Source: Actinomycetes bacterium
GTDB lineage: Bacteria > Actinomycetota > Acidimicrobiia > Acidimicrobiales > RAAP-2
Direction: 5' to 3'
Assembly (NCBI GenBank): GCA_021787255.1
Contig: JAJYMD010000372.1
Location: 1-17,378 of the forward strand
Length of the DNA stretch: 17,378 nucleotides
Both the position numbers and the translations under genes were made by a program. Positions 5,787 through 13,567 of this stretch are shown here, one piece after another (position 1 is the first letter of the stretch; each line of letters begins with the position of its first letter). The notes beneath the pieces were generated by a model. That model made no database searches and was not told where the DNA came from. It saw only the letters and a list, made by a program, of their open reading frames with translations.

Positions 5787-5831
5787 ATCCGCGCTGCGCC
5801 TCCCGTCGGGACGTGCGCGGCGCCTGGGTGC

Positions 5832-6584
5832 TCAGGTGTTGGACGCCGGCGCGCCGGGGCTCCTGCGCCACCAGGTGATCGCGGCCTCGAGCTCGGCACC
5901 CCCGAAGTCGGGCCAGTAGGTCGGCGTCACGTAGAAGGGCGCACCCACCGACTGCCAGAGCAAGAAGTTCGAGAGCCTCTGCTCCCCTGAGGTCCGCACG
6001 AGCAGGTCGACCGGCGGCATCTCCGGGTCGTAGAGGCAGCGCGCGAACGACCGCTCGTCGATCTCGGTCCCCTCCCGCCGATGCGCCTCGAGCAGCTTGC
6101 GCGTCGCGTAGAGGAGCTCCTCACGGGCGCCGTAGTCGAAGGCGAGCGTGAAGGTGAGCCCGGTGTTGGCCTTCGTCAGCTCGACCGACTCTTCCATCTC
6201 GCGCAGGATGCGCCGGGGCAGCCGCGAGGTGCCAGAGACGGGTCTGCCGATGCAGCGGATCCGGACGTTGTTCCGGTGCATCTCGAGACGCCTGGCGAAG
6301 ATGTTCTTGTGGAGGCCGAGGATGAAATTGACCTCGGTCGGCGGACGCGACCAGTTCTCCGTGGAGAATCCGTACGCGGTGAACCAGCCGATGCCGAGAC
6401 CGTCGGCCGCGCGCACCACCTCTGCGAGGGTCGCCTCGCCCTGCCGGTGGCCTTCGGTGCGCGCGAGCCCTTTGGACTCAGCCCACCTGCCGTTGCCGTC
6501 CATGATCACCGCCACGTGGCGGGGCACGGCCGAAGCCACCTCGGCGCGCAGCTCGCTCGTCGTGCTGGCGGCAGCCTCGCGCAC
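5832..6584 (-). CDS. uppS: Isoprenyl transferase (cis-prenyltransferase, UppS family)
   Basis: Adds isopentenyl diphosphate units in cis to make a long-chain polyprenyl diphosphate, the precursor of the lipid carrier for cell-wall synthesis; it is cytosolic or membrane-associated. The 250-aa length is normal. The catalytic HVAVIMDGNGRWA motif (Asp of MDGN) is near residue 23, followed by GHRQG, the YGFSTENW motif, and RTSGEQRLSNFLLWQ near the C-terminus, with the Arg and Glu residues that bind the substrate diphosphate. GTG 6584 has no strong Shine-Dalgarno. Later GTG codons just before the HVAVIMDGN motif are possible starts. It begins 23 nt after the MutS-like gene, so the three minus-strand genes probably share a transcript. 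Confidence 0.95.
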   Translation of the reverse strand: MREAAASTTSELRAEVASAVPRHVAVIMDGNGRWAESKGLARTEGHRQGEATLAEVVRAADGLGIGWFTAYGFSTENWSRPPTEVNFILGLHKNIFARRLEMHRNNVRIRCIGRPVSGTSRLPRRILREMEESVELTKANTGLTFTLAFDYGAREELLYATRKLLEAHRREGTEIDERSFARCLYDPEMPPVDLLVRTSGEQRLSNFLLWQSVGAPFYVTPTYWPDFGGAELEAAITWWRRSPGAPASNT

Positions 6585-6607
6585 GGCCGGAGTCTATGGG
6601 GGCGGCG

Positions 6608-8176
6608 CTACGCGGATCCCTCGGCGTCGAAGACAGGCGCCGCGTCGCTGCTCCTGTTGCCCGCGTGTGGCGAGCGGGGTCCGTCGAACCCGCCGAGCCG
6701 CCGGTAGACGTCCGCGGCGAAGCTGGTCGGCGAGGGGTCGCCGGCCACGAGCTTGTAGCTCGGACGCCCGTCGGCAGCGCGCTCGGCTCGCAGGAACCTG
6801 GTCGTCGACGGTCTCGACGTGCGGAAGCCCTCGGCGAAGTCGAACTGGTGCGTGACGAAGAACACGGTGACCTCGCGCTCCAAGAGGGCCTGGACGATCT
6901 GGCGGCCGATCTCCGAGCCTTCCCGTTCGTTGGTGCCCGAGAAGGACTCGTTGAAGAGCACGAGCGCGTGCCTTCTCGTCGCGTCGATGATCGCCGACAT
7001 CCGGTTGAGCTCGTCGTCCAGGCGACCGCTGCGCATGGACTCGTCCTCTTCCCTGCCGAAGTGGGTGAACAGCGCGCTGTGGAGGCTCGAGCGGTACCCG
7101 GACGCACACACCTCCATGCCGCATTGGGTCATCACCTGCGCGAGCCCCACGCTGCGCAGGAAGGTCGACTTGCCTCCGGAGTTGGCTCCGGTCACGACCA
7201 CGAGCGGTCGGCCGTCGGCGTCGACGTCGTTGCCCACCACCCTCGCGGCTCCCTCGAGGACGAGCGCGGCGTCTCGGAGGCCCGCGCAGGAGAAGCGAGC
7301 CGGATTGCTCGGCTCGGGGACGGGGAAGACGAGGGGCGCGCCGCGTCGGAGGAGCGCCGAGCGGAGGTTCAGGCAGCCCATGTAGAAGGCGAGCTCGGCC
7401 CGCAGCATCGTGAAGTAGCTCTCGATGTGGTCCGCGGCCTGAGCGGCGGCGTTCGCGACGTGGTTCAGCCCTCTGCCGGTGAGGTTCGAGAGCTCGTTGG
7501 CCCCCGCCTCGTCACGCGGAGAGATCGTGAAGGAGTACGACGTGCGCGGCGCGATCCCGAGCCGCTCGCGCCATGCGGTGCGCCGTTTGGCGGGGGAACG
7601 CAGCACGTAGTCGATACCGCTGTTGTCCCGGTCGAGGCGCGCGCTGAGCAGGACCCCGTCTCTGAAGCCGAGCTGCTTCAGGTGACGGCTCATGGTCCCG
7701 AGGTACTCGTCGTCCAGGTCGCGCGCGAGCGACTTGAAGAGCGTCTGGAACCCGGCCGACCGGACCTTACCGAAGTGGTCTTCTGCGAGCCGGCGCAGCG
7801 CGCGAAGCCGTACGACGAAGGCCTCCAGCTGCATCAACGCGCCGTGCAGGTTGGTCTGCGGCGAGCCCGAGCGCATCCCCCAGAACAGCCCCCGCTTGTC
7901 CTCCATCGCGCCAACCACCAGCGCGTAGAGCTCGCGCACCATCTCCTCCTGGGCGATGCAGTCTCTCAGGACCGCCTGGCGGTACAGGACCTGTGCAGGG
8001 TCCGTGAGGCTCCTGAGCAGCACACGTCGTGAGACGTCGAGCACGAACCGGTCCCCCTGGGCCATCGTGCGCAGGAGGATGCCGAGCCCGAGATCCGTGA
8101 CGAGGTCCTCGTCGAAGGGGCCTGGCTGCGCCGAGAAGTCGAAGTCACGGTCCTCGAAGAGGAGGTGCGCCTTCAT
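6608..8176 (-). CDS. MutS-family ATPase A (short, no mismatch-recognition domain)
   Basis: A 522-aa protein, much shorter than MutS (about 850 aa). It has no N-terminal mismatch-binding domain with the Phe-x-Glu motif. Residues 1-300 are helical and lever-like. The ATPase domain follows: Walker A GANSGGKST at 330-338, a THFGREED segment near 371-378, Walker B LVLFNESFSGTN at 405-416, and an H-loop VTHQF at 441-445. The Walker B residue that is Asp in MutS (DE) is Asn here (NE). ATG 8176 overlaps the stop of the upstream MutS-like gene as ATGA, so the two proteins are probably made in equal amounts and work together. The role is unknown; DNA-junction or branched-DNA handling is inference. Confidence 0.88.
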   Translation of the reverse strand: MKAHLLFEDRDFDFSAQPGPFDEDLVTDLGLGILLRTMAQGDRFVLDVSRRVLLRSLTDPAQVLYRQAVLRDCIAQEEMVRELYALVVGAMEDKRGLFWGMRSGSPQTNLHGALMQLEAFVVRLRALRRLAEDHFGKVRSAGFQTLFKSLARDLDDEYLGTMSRHLKQLGFRDGVLLSARLDRDNSGIDYVLRSPAKRRTAWRERLGIAPRTSYSFTISPRDEAGANELSNLTGRGLNHVANAAAQAADHIESYFTMLRAELAFYMGCLNLRSALLRRGAPLVFPVPEPSNPARFSCAGLRDAALVLEGAARVVGNDVDADGRPLVVVTGANSGGKSTFLRSVGLAQVMTQCGMEVCASGYRSSLHSALFTHFGREEDESMRSGRLDDELNRMSAIIDATRRHALVLFNESFSGTNEREGSEIGRQIVQALLEREVTVFFVTHQFDFAEGFRTSRPSTTRFLRAERAADGRPSYKLVAGDPSPTSFAADVYRRLGGFDGPRSPHAGNRSSDAAPVFDAEGSA

Positions 8177-9726
8177 GGGATGCGCTCGAGGATCTGGGCA
8201 TAGGTGACCCGGTGCTTGCGCGCGAGCGCGAGCGCGTAGGCGAGCCCGTTCGCCGGCGCGCGCACCACCTTGAAGGTCCTTCTCGCCGGGTCGTCGGGGA
8301 CGACGGTGCTCACCATGGAGACGACCGGGGAGGCGAGCGAAGCCAGCTCCTCCACGAAGGTCACGCACACCCCGAGGCAGCCCAGCTCGAGCAGCCGCCG
8401 CAGCACCTCGGTGCTGAGGAAGCGGTTGTCCTCGAGCGAGGTGGAGGAGAACACCTCGTTCATGACCACGACGCTCGCAGGGGTGGCCGACCGGAGCGTG
8501 GCCTGCATCTCGAGGAGGTCCGACTCGAGCTTGCCGGCCAGCCTGGAGAGGTCCTCCTCGCGCGAGAAGTGCGTGAAGATCCGGTCGCAGAGGAAGAGCC
8601 GGACCCGCCGGCCCGGCACCGGGACGCCGAGCGCAGCGAGATGGTGCAGCTGGCCGAAGGTTCGCGCGAAGGTCGTCTTTCCCCCCTGGTTCGGCCCCGA
8701 GACGACGAAGAGACGCTCGTCTGGACCGAGCCGGTAGTCGTTGGTCACGACCTTGGCGCCCGCAGAGACGAGCGTGTCAGCGAGCGCGAGGTCGAAGGTG
8801 TCCTCGGCGAGCTCTTCCTTCGAGGAGACGTCCACCTGCGGGTAGCAGAACTGGAGCCCGGCTGCGCTGAGCGGGTCGAGGAGGGAGCGGTAGGACACGT
8901 AGAACTGCAGCTCGCGGAAGAAGCGGTGCACGCCCGGATCGACGAACCCCTCGTGGTGCACGGAGAACCACCTCGCGAGGAGGCCGAGCTCCTCGGGGTA
9001 CAGGCGCACCACGAGGTCCAGGATCTGCTCACCGATGTGGGTCATGCCCGGCCAGACCCGGTACCCGACCAGGTAACTGCGAACCGCTCCCTGGCGGAAC
9101 CGCTCGAAGAAGGACTCGATCTCTTCGCTGTAGTCCGGCTCGCCCCCAGAACGAGTCACGGTCACCCGTCCCCCGTCGATGTCCACGCAGTACGAGATGC
9201 CGGCCAGCGCCGCCTTGCACGCGGCCGTCTCTGCGTCCAGACGCTCGAACTCCTCTGAGGCTGCGTAACCGCTGAGGTACCGCCGGAAGCCCACCAGTCC
9301 CCGGGACCCGAGCCGGAGCTCTCCGAGCGCTGTTGCAAGCTCGCGGACGGCGCTGCAGTAGATCGCTGCGGCGTCGAGCGTCCAGCCCTGGCGCTGGCGC
9401 ACCACGCGCATCGCGCGGGCCTGAAAGAGGTGGGAACGCACCTCCCGGATCGACGCGCCGAAGCGAACGAGCGCGTCCCACACCGCCGCGTCGTCGAGGT
9501 CCCGGAACACCTCGTGGCGGTAGCGCAACGTCTCTACGTCGCTCGTGCGTCGGAAGTAGAGCGCCTCGAGCTCTTCGGGGTCGTCCTGGTCCCGGGTGAT
9601 CGCCGAGACGATCCGGTCGAGACGCAGGTCGGCTGCGTGGTCGCGCTCATCGTGGAACGTGACCGCCCTGTCCGGGGGGCCGAGAAGGCCGAAGGCCGGA
9701 GTCCCGTCGTGCTGCGCTCCTTCCAT
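8173..9726 (-). CDS. MutS-family ATPase B (partner of A)
   Basis: A 517-aa protein with the same build as its neighbour: a helical N-terminal part without a mismatch-recognition domain, then the ATPase domain. Walker A is GPNQGGKTT at 344-352, followed by THFSREED near 385-392 and Walker B VVVMNEVFSSTS at 419-430, again with Asn in place of Asp. At the H-loop position it reads VTFVEEL, so the His found in protein A (VTHQF) is missing. ATG 9726 is preferred over in-frame ATGs at 9783 and 9840 because AAGGGGAG lies 4-5 nt upstream. The 3' end is coupled to gene A by ATGA. The two are paralogous but clearly diverged, suggesting a heterodimer with unequal ATP sites. Confidence 0.87.
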   Translation of the reverse strand: MEGAQHDGTPAFGLLGPPDRAVTFHDERDHAADLRLDRIVSAITRDQDDPEELEALYFRRTSDVETLRYRHEVFRDLDDAAVWDALVRFGASIREVRSHLFQARAMRVVRQRQGWTLDAAAIYCSAVRELATALGELRLGSRGLVGFRRYLSGYAASEEFERLDAETAACKAALAGISYCVDIDGGRVTVTRSGGEPDYSEEIESFFERFRQGAVRSYLVGYRVWPGMTHIGEQILDLVVRLYPEELGLLARWFSVHHEGFVDPGVHRFFRELQFYVSYRSLLDPLSAAGLQFCYPQVDVSSKEELAEDTFDLALADTLVSAGAKVVTNDYRLGPDERLFVVSGPNQGGKTTFARTFGQLHHLAALGVPVPGRRVRLFLCDRIFTHFSREEDLSRLAGKLESDLLEMQATLRSATPASVVVMNEVFSSTSLEDNRFLSTEVLRRLLELGCLGVCVTFVEELASLASPVVSMVSTVVPDDPARRTFKVVRAPANGLAYALALARKHRVTYAQILERIP

Positions 9727-9840
9727 GCCGCTCCCCTTCTCGCCGTGCGGCGCGTGTGCCGCACGGCGGTCCGTAGGAGCCATCAGCCCGGGGTAGTCGT
9801 CCCACGGGCGGCGCAGCGAGCTCCATCGCCGTTCTTGCAC

Positions 9841-9846
9841 ATCCTA
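9841..9846 (-). promoter_or_regulatory. Candidate -10 box (TAGGAT) for the MutS pair and uppS
   Basis: TAGGAT on the minus strand lies about 115 nt before ATG 9726, giving a leader of about 108 nt. The -35 position 17 bp upstream (GGCACA) is a weak match. Confidence 0.35.
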
Positions 9847-9939
9847 CCGAGCGGGCGAGCAGTTGTGCCGGCTGGCCGCTCACCGAAGTCACCACGCGCT
9901 CAGGGGCACGTCGGAGGCGCGCGACGCGCTCCAAGTTCA

Positions 9940-9957
9940 TTGCTGACCGTCAGGCAA
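9940..9957. promoter_or_regulatory. Inverted-repeat operator, likely the MarR binding site
   Basis: TTGCTGAC-C-GTCAGGCAA is a near-perfect inverted repeat (TTGC/GCAA outer and TGAC/GTCA inner arms, with one extra G on the right). It ends one base before the -10 box TAATCT (9959-9964) of the MarR gene. Position and symmetry fit autorepression by a dimeric MarR protein, which is the usual arrangement in this family. Confidence 0.6.
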
Positions 9958-9958
9958 C

Positions 9959-9964
9959 TAATCT
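9959..9964 (+). promoter_or_regulatory. -10 box (TAATCT) of the MarR-MFS operon
   Basis: TAATCT ends 7 nt before ATG 9972, so transcription would start at the start codon, giving a leaderless mRNA. The -35 position at 9936-9941 reads TTCATT, a partial match. Confidence 0.5.
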
Positions 9965-9971
9965 GGCCGTG

Positions 9972-10442
9972 ATGACCGGGATGCGGGTTGCGGACCGACA
10001 GGAGGCCGAGGTCGACTTCCCCATCGACGAGGCGGCACGGCTGCGTGCGGCGATCCTGCGCCTCGCTCGGCGCTTGCGCGCCATCGACGCGGGCACCGGG
10101 TTCACGCCTGCCGAGCTCTCCTGCCTCGGCGCGATCGTGCACCGTGGCCCGATGCGCTCGTCCGACCTGGCCGCGGCAGAACAGCTCAACCCCACCATGC
10201 TGTCGAGGCTCCTCGGGCGGCTCGTCGACGCAGGGGTGGTCTCGCGCCAGGCCGATCCCGAGGACCGCAGGGGCGCGCTCGTGGACGCCACCGCTCGGGG
10301 CCGCCGGACCCACGAGCGGCTCCGGACCGAGCGGGCCCGTGCGCTGCGAGCCCAGGTCCTGCTCCTCTCCGACGAGCAGCGCCGGGACCTTCTGGCCGCG
10401 CTGCCGGCGCTCGAAGCCCTCGTCGAGCTGGGACGCCAGTGA
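9972..10442 (+). CDS. MarR family transcriptional regulator
   Basis: A 156-aa winged-helix repressor of normal family length. The helix-turn-helix core is visible: FTPAELSCLGAIVHRGPM, then SSDLAAAEQLNPTMLSRLL as the recognition region, and the wing GVVSRQADPEDRRGALV, whose DPxDRR is characteristic of MarR. Terminal helices for dimerisation flank it. The ligand is unknown. ATG 9972 (GTG 9969 is possible) lies 7 nt after the -10 box with no Shine-Dalgarno. The stop overlaps the MFS transporter start as GTGA. An operator-like palindrome lies directly upstream, so it probably represses itself and the transporter until a toxic compound binds. Confidence 0.92.
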   Translation: MTGMRVADRQEAEVDFPIDEAARLRAAILRLARRLRAIDAGTGFTPAELSCLGAIVHRGPMRSSDLAAAEQLNPTMLSRLLGRLVDAGVVSRQADPEDRRGALVDATARGRRTHERLRTERARALRAQVLLLSDEQRRDLLAALPALEALVELGRQ

Positions 10443-11842
10443 AGCCGGCGGCCCGCAGCGATCCCGCAGCGCCTCGCTCGGCGGCTCCCAGCCGCCGGTC
10501 GGCGTGGCGGTCGCTGCTCCCGGCGTGGGCCGACCGGGATCTGCGGATCGTGCTGGGCGCGCGCCTTTCCATGAGCGCGGCGCGCGCCATCGCAGGGGTG
10601 GTCGTCGCCTTGTACCTCGCGGCCGAAGGGTTCTCTGCGGTGGAGATCGGCGTCCTGTTCCTCTGCGTGACGGTGGTCAGCGCCCTCGTGTCGACCAGCG
10701 TCGGGCTGCTCTCCGACCGTGTCGGCCGCAAGCCGTTCCTCGTCGGCGTCCCGATGCTGGCGGCCCTCGCGGCAGCGATGTTCGCCGTCGACCGGGCTCC
10801 CGCGGTGCTGTTCGTGTTCGCCTCTCTCGGGAGCTTTGGCCGGGGCGCCGGCGCCGGCGGCGGGAGCGTCGGGCCGTACCAGCCGGCGGAGTCCGCCTAC
10901 GTCGCCGAAGGCGTCCCGCGACCGCTGCGCGCCGCGGCCTTCGGACGGCTGGCCTTCGCCTCCTCGCTGGGCGCGCTGGTGGGGGGTCTCATGGCGGGCC
11001 TCGCCGCCGCGCGTCCGCACATGAGCCCCGGTGCCGCCCTCGCGGCGTACCGCCCCGCGTTCGTTGCGTGCGCGATCCTCGCTGCCGCAGCCGGTACCGC
11101 CGCGCTCTGGCTCTCCGACAGGCGGCGGCCCGCTCCCCCCGCCGGGGTCGCCGGTCCGCGCGTCCGCTTGCCCCGGCGCTCCTGGCCGGCGCTGTGGCGG
11201 CTGTGGGTCACCAACGGCACCAATGGGCTCGCGATCGGCCTCGTCGGCCCGTTCCTCAGCTACTGGCTGGCCCGGAGGTACGGCGCGAGCCCAGGGGACA
11301 TCGGCATCCTGTTCGCGATCGTGAACCTGGGTTCGCTCGGGGCCAGCCTCGCCGCGGCCGGGATCGCCCGGCGACTGGGCACCGTGCGGGCGATCGTCGT
11401 CGTGCGAGCGGTGACCGGCCTCTTGATGGTGCCGATGGCGCTCGCCCCGGCCTTCTGGCTGGCCGGCTCCATCTACTTCGTCCGGATGCTCTTCCAGCGG
11501 GTCGGGCTCCCGCTGCGCCAGTCCTTCACCCAGGACCTCGCGCATCCCGACGAGCGCTCCAGCGTCGCCGCGCTGTCCAACCTGCCCGCGCAGGCCACGA
11601 TGGGGCTCGGCCAGGTCGTGGCGGGCTACCTGTTCCAAGACGTCGCGCTCGCGGCACCCTTCGAGGTCGGCGCGCTCTTCCAGTGTGCGAACGCCCTCGC
11701 CTACGCCGTGCTCTTCCGTGCGGGAAAGCCGAGATGGCGGGGTGGCGACGGGCGAACGGACGCCCCGGGCGTGCCGGCGGCGACCGGCGTGGCGGCGAAA
11801 GGCGTGCCGGTCACCGGGCCCGTCGCTTCCAGGCAGACCTGA
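10439..11842 (+). CDS. MFS transporter, probable drug or metabolite efflux
   Basis: A 467-aa membrane protein with about 12 hydrophobic segments. The MFS loop 2-3 motif appears as LLSDRVGRKPFLV. Between the two halves lies a basic loop (LSDRRRPAPP to LPRRSWPALWRLW). A Gly-rich stretch (FGRGAGAGGGSVG) precedes a PAESAYVAEG segment. Both ends are extended: an N-terminal Ala/Arg/Ser-rich 25 residues and a C-terminal low-complexity tail of about 40 residues. The GTG start at 10439 overlaps the MarR stop (GTGA). The pairing with MarR makes efflux of an inhibitory compound the likely role; the substrate is unknown. Confidence 0.9.
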   Translation: MKPAARSDPAAPRSAAPSRRSAWRSLLPAWADRDLRIVLGARLSMSAARAIAGVVVALYLAAEGFSAVEIGVLFLCVTVVSALVSTSVGLLSDRVGRKPFLVGVPMLAALAAAMFAVDRAPAVLFVFASLGSFGRGAGAGGGSVGPYQPAESAYVAEGVPRPLRAAAFGRLAFASSLGALVGGLMAGLAAARPHMSPGAALAAYRPAFVACAILAAAAGTAALWLSDRRRPAPPAGVAGPRVRLPRRSWPALWRLWVTNGTNGLAIGLVGPFLSYWLARRYGASPGDIGILFAIVNLGSLGASLAAAGIARRLGTVRAIVVVRAVTGLLMVPMALAPAFWLAGSIYFVRMLFQRVGLPLRQSFTQDLAHPDERSSVAALSNLPAQATMGLGQVVAGYLFQDVALAAPFEVGALFQCANALAYAVLFRAGKPRWRGGDGRTDAPGVPAATGVAAKGVPVTGPVASRQT

Positions 11843-12222
11843 CCGTCGCCCGCTCGATCACCCAGGAGCCGCCGTTCCTGGAGGCGAGCAGAGGATCGGT
11901 GCTCAGGACGGAGCCGAACCGGCCTGGTGTCGGTGGAGGCTCGAGCCGGCTCGCCGCTCTGCTCGCCTCCTCCTCCCCGACCACCGGGAGGACCTGCCTC
12001 GGCGACGCCTCGGGACCGAGCCGTGCTCGCCCGGAGCGACACCGAGAGCTTCGCCATCCTCGCGATCCCCGCAATTCCGGCGGGTGCTCCCCACGGTCCT
12101 GCCAAGCTGGCACTCCACCGAACGGATCTCGCCGCCGGTGGCTGGTCGTCTGCGGCAGAAGGGAAGCGTGCACTCACCTCACACCTCAGCGAAGCCCACG
12201 GCACCCGCGTCGCCTCCGGGCG
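11843..12222. other. 380-bp region without a recognisable gene
   Basis: No frame on either strand gives a product with family resemblance. A 6-bp stem (CCAGGA 11862-11867 with TCCTGG 11876-11881) lies 20 nt after the MFS stop, but without a T-tract it is only a weak terminator candidate. No consensus promoter for the following permease gene stands out. The region may contain decayed coding sequence, but I could not identify any. Confidence 0.5.
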
Positions 12223-13134
12223 TTGCACGAGCTGCTCGCGCCGGTCGTGGCGCTCTGTGCCGGGCTCGGCGTCGCCTTCCCCGAGGTCGCACGGTCCCTT
12301 CGGCCTGGCGTTCCGCTCGTGCTGGCCGGCCAGGTCTTCGGGGTCGCGCTCACCGTCTCCTTCGGTGCGCTCGCACCGGTGCTACGCCGACCTGGCGGCG
12401 TGCTGGGCGCGCTCGGGACCCAGTGGATCACTCTCCCTCTCATCGGGCTGGGGCTCTACCACCTCGCCGGTGACGACCTGGTGGGGCTCGGCGCGTTCAT
12501 CACGGCGGCGTCACCTGCAGAGATCACGAGTGCGCTCCTCGCGGTGGTAGCCGGTGGAGCGGCGGCGACGGCTGCGACCCTCATGACCGCCAGCGTCGCG
12601 ATGGGCTGTGTGCTCACCCCCATGTGGCTGCTCTTGGCGCACGGCCACGTCGATCCCGGCACGCTCGTGCCCGAGCTGTTGCTCTCCGTCGCCCTCCCCC
12701 TCGCCGGCGGCGTCACGATAAGGAGCCGGTATCCCGAGCTCGCCGCGCATCGACGACGGTTCCTGGACCTCGCCGGGATCTCGCTGCTCCTCGTCGTCTT
12801 CGTGGGGGCAGGCTACGCCCGCCCCGTCCTTGGTTCCGCCCGGCTCGTCGATACCGCGCTCTTCGCAGCCTTGCTCGTCGCCGGAGGCGCCGTCGTGGCG
12901 GTCGCCTTCGGTCGGTTCGTGCCCGGATCCGGGTCGCAGCGTCTCGGCCTTGCCTTTCCTATCGGCATGCGAGAGTTCGGGATCTCCACCGCGCTTGCCG
13001 TCACCATCGCCCCACGTGCCGCCGGGTTCGCCGGCGTCTACGGCGTCATCATGATGGTCGTCGCCGCCACGATCGCGAGCATCTCCCGGCGACGTGGCTG
13101 GAGCGGTCGGAGAGCCACGGGCGACCTCTCATGA
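12223..13134 (+). CDS. BASS family (bile acid:sodium symporter-like) permease
   Basis: About 303 aa with ten hydrophobic segments, the usual BASS topology. Recognisable parts include FITAASPAEITSALLAVVAGG in the middle crossover helix region and IGMREFGISTALAVTIAP before the last helix, where this family has its second ion-binding crossover. Members import sodium with organic anions such as sterol conjugates, pyruvate or pantothenate; the related ACR3 group exports arsenite. The substrate here is not assignable. The start is unclear: TTG 12223 gives a complete first helix but has no Shine-Dalgarno, and GTG 12247 is an alternative. The same frame is open far upstream, but that part overlaps the MarR and MFS genes and is not real. 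Confidence 0.82.
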   Translation: MHELLAPVVALCAGLGVAFPEVARSLRPGVPLVLAGQVFGVALTVSFGALAPVLRRPGGVLGALGTQWITLPLIGLGLYHLAGDDLVGLGAFITAASPAEITSALLAVVAGGAAATAATLMTASVAMGCVLTPMWLLLAHGHVDPGTLVPELLLSVALPLAGGVTIRSRYPELAAHRRRFLDLAGISLLLVVFVGAGYARPVLGSARLVDTALFAALLVAGGAVVAVAFGRFVPGSGSQRLGLAFPIGMREFGISTALAVTIAPRAAGFAGVYGVIMMVVAATIASISRRRGWSGRRATGDLS

Positions 13135-13567
13135 ACCGGTGTCGTCGCCGGTGGCTGGTCTCGTTGCAAGCTCGAGGGAACTTGGAGATCACGGCAGAGC
13201 CAGGCACGACACTGAGCGGCTGATCGCCGTGCCCGGTTCGCGTCACGCCATGGGCGCGACCACCATGGCCGGGTCGACCCGCCGGACCACGTCGCCGCTC
13301 GGTCCGGCTCGATCGACGAAGTCCCGGGCGCGGAGGCACACGACGTCTTCGACGAGCGAGTCTCGAGGCGGCGCGAGAACTGGCACGCTCGCCCTCTCCC
13401 GCCGGTGTGGCGGCCGTCGTCTGCGGCGAGGCAGTCCTTCGCGCCGTTCTCTTCGGCCTCGGCCAGAGCGGGCCGATCCGAGGGCAGCTCGTCCACCACT
13501 CCAGGAGCCGACACCCGCGCCCAGGCGCCGAGCGCGCGGCGAGGATGGAGCGAGGTGGAGCGCCGGC
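13135..13567. other. 433-bp gap between the permease and enolase genes
   Basis: The two flanking genes converge on this gap. It holds no intact gene. A weak ACCGG/CCGGT stem (13135-13152) follows the permease stop. A possible phosphoribosyltransferase remnant on the minus strand occupies roughly 13243-13440 and is listed separately. Confidence 0.5.
13243..13440 (-). pseudogene. Possible phosphoribosyltransferase C-terminal remnant
   Basis: One minus-strand frame ending at the stop 13243-13245 reads VPVLAPPRDSLVEDVVCL, followed by RARDFVDRAGPSGDVV and a normal end. Its third codon positions are G/C-rich. The APPD...EDVVCL pattern recalls the C-terminal part of actinobacterial phosphoribosyltransferases. 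About 15 codons upstream, in another frame, AADDGRHTGGRGRA recalls the PRPP-binding DDGxATGxxxRA loop. In intact proteins I would expect about 30 residues between these, so a frameshift and a small deletion would be needed. No start is identifiable. The match is from memory and short, so confidence is low. Confidence 0.3.

Larger units (their letters stand above)
5229..5831. other. 603-bp repeat-rich intergenic region between uppS and FKBP
   Basis: No reading frame here resembles a protein; the open frames are long only because the 24-bp repeats have no stops in several frames. The region holds the FKBP -10 box (5237-5242), a 24-bp/96-bp tandem array (about 5278-5514), a CCCGCC/GGCGGG stem with a 5-nt loop near 5599-5615, the A/T-rich palindrome at 5628-5641 and three irregular repeats at 5691-5786. 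It spans what would be the 3' region of the uppS transcript. Confidence 0.7.

Noticed and set aside
5640..5990. A small plus-strand gene starting at ATG 5640 next to the palindrome
   Set aside because: Its product is made of the TGCATGGGAG repeats and then antisense uppS sequence; no family features.
6596..9258. Long plus-strand frames opposite the MutS pair
   Set aside because: They are charged shadow frames caused by codon bias on the opposite strand.
9988..13134. A 1048-codon open frame on the plus strand
   Set aside because: Most of it lies over the MarR and MFS genes in another frame and is Arg/Pro-rich. Only the last 300 codons, the BASS permease, have family features.
12129..13160. 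A near-identical 19-bp direct repeat (12129-12147 and 13142-13160) flanking the permease gene, possibly an insertion scar
   Set aside because: At this GC content a repeat of this length with one mismatch is expected about once by chance in a window of this size, and no other sign of insertion was found.
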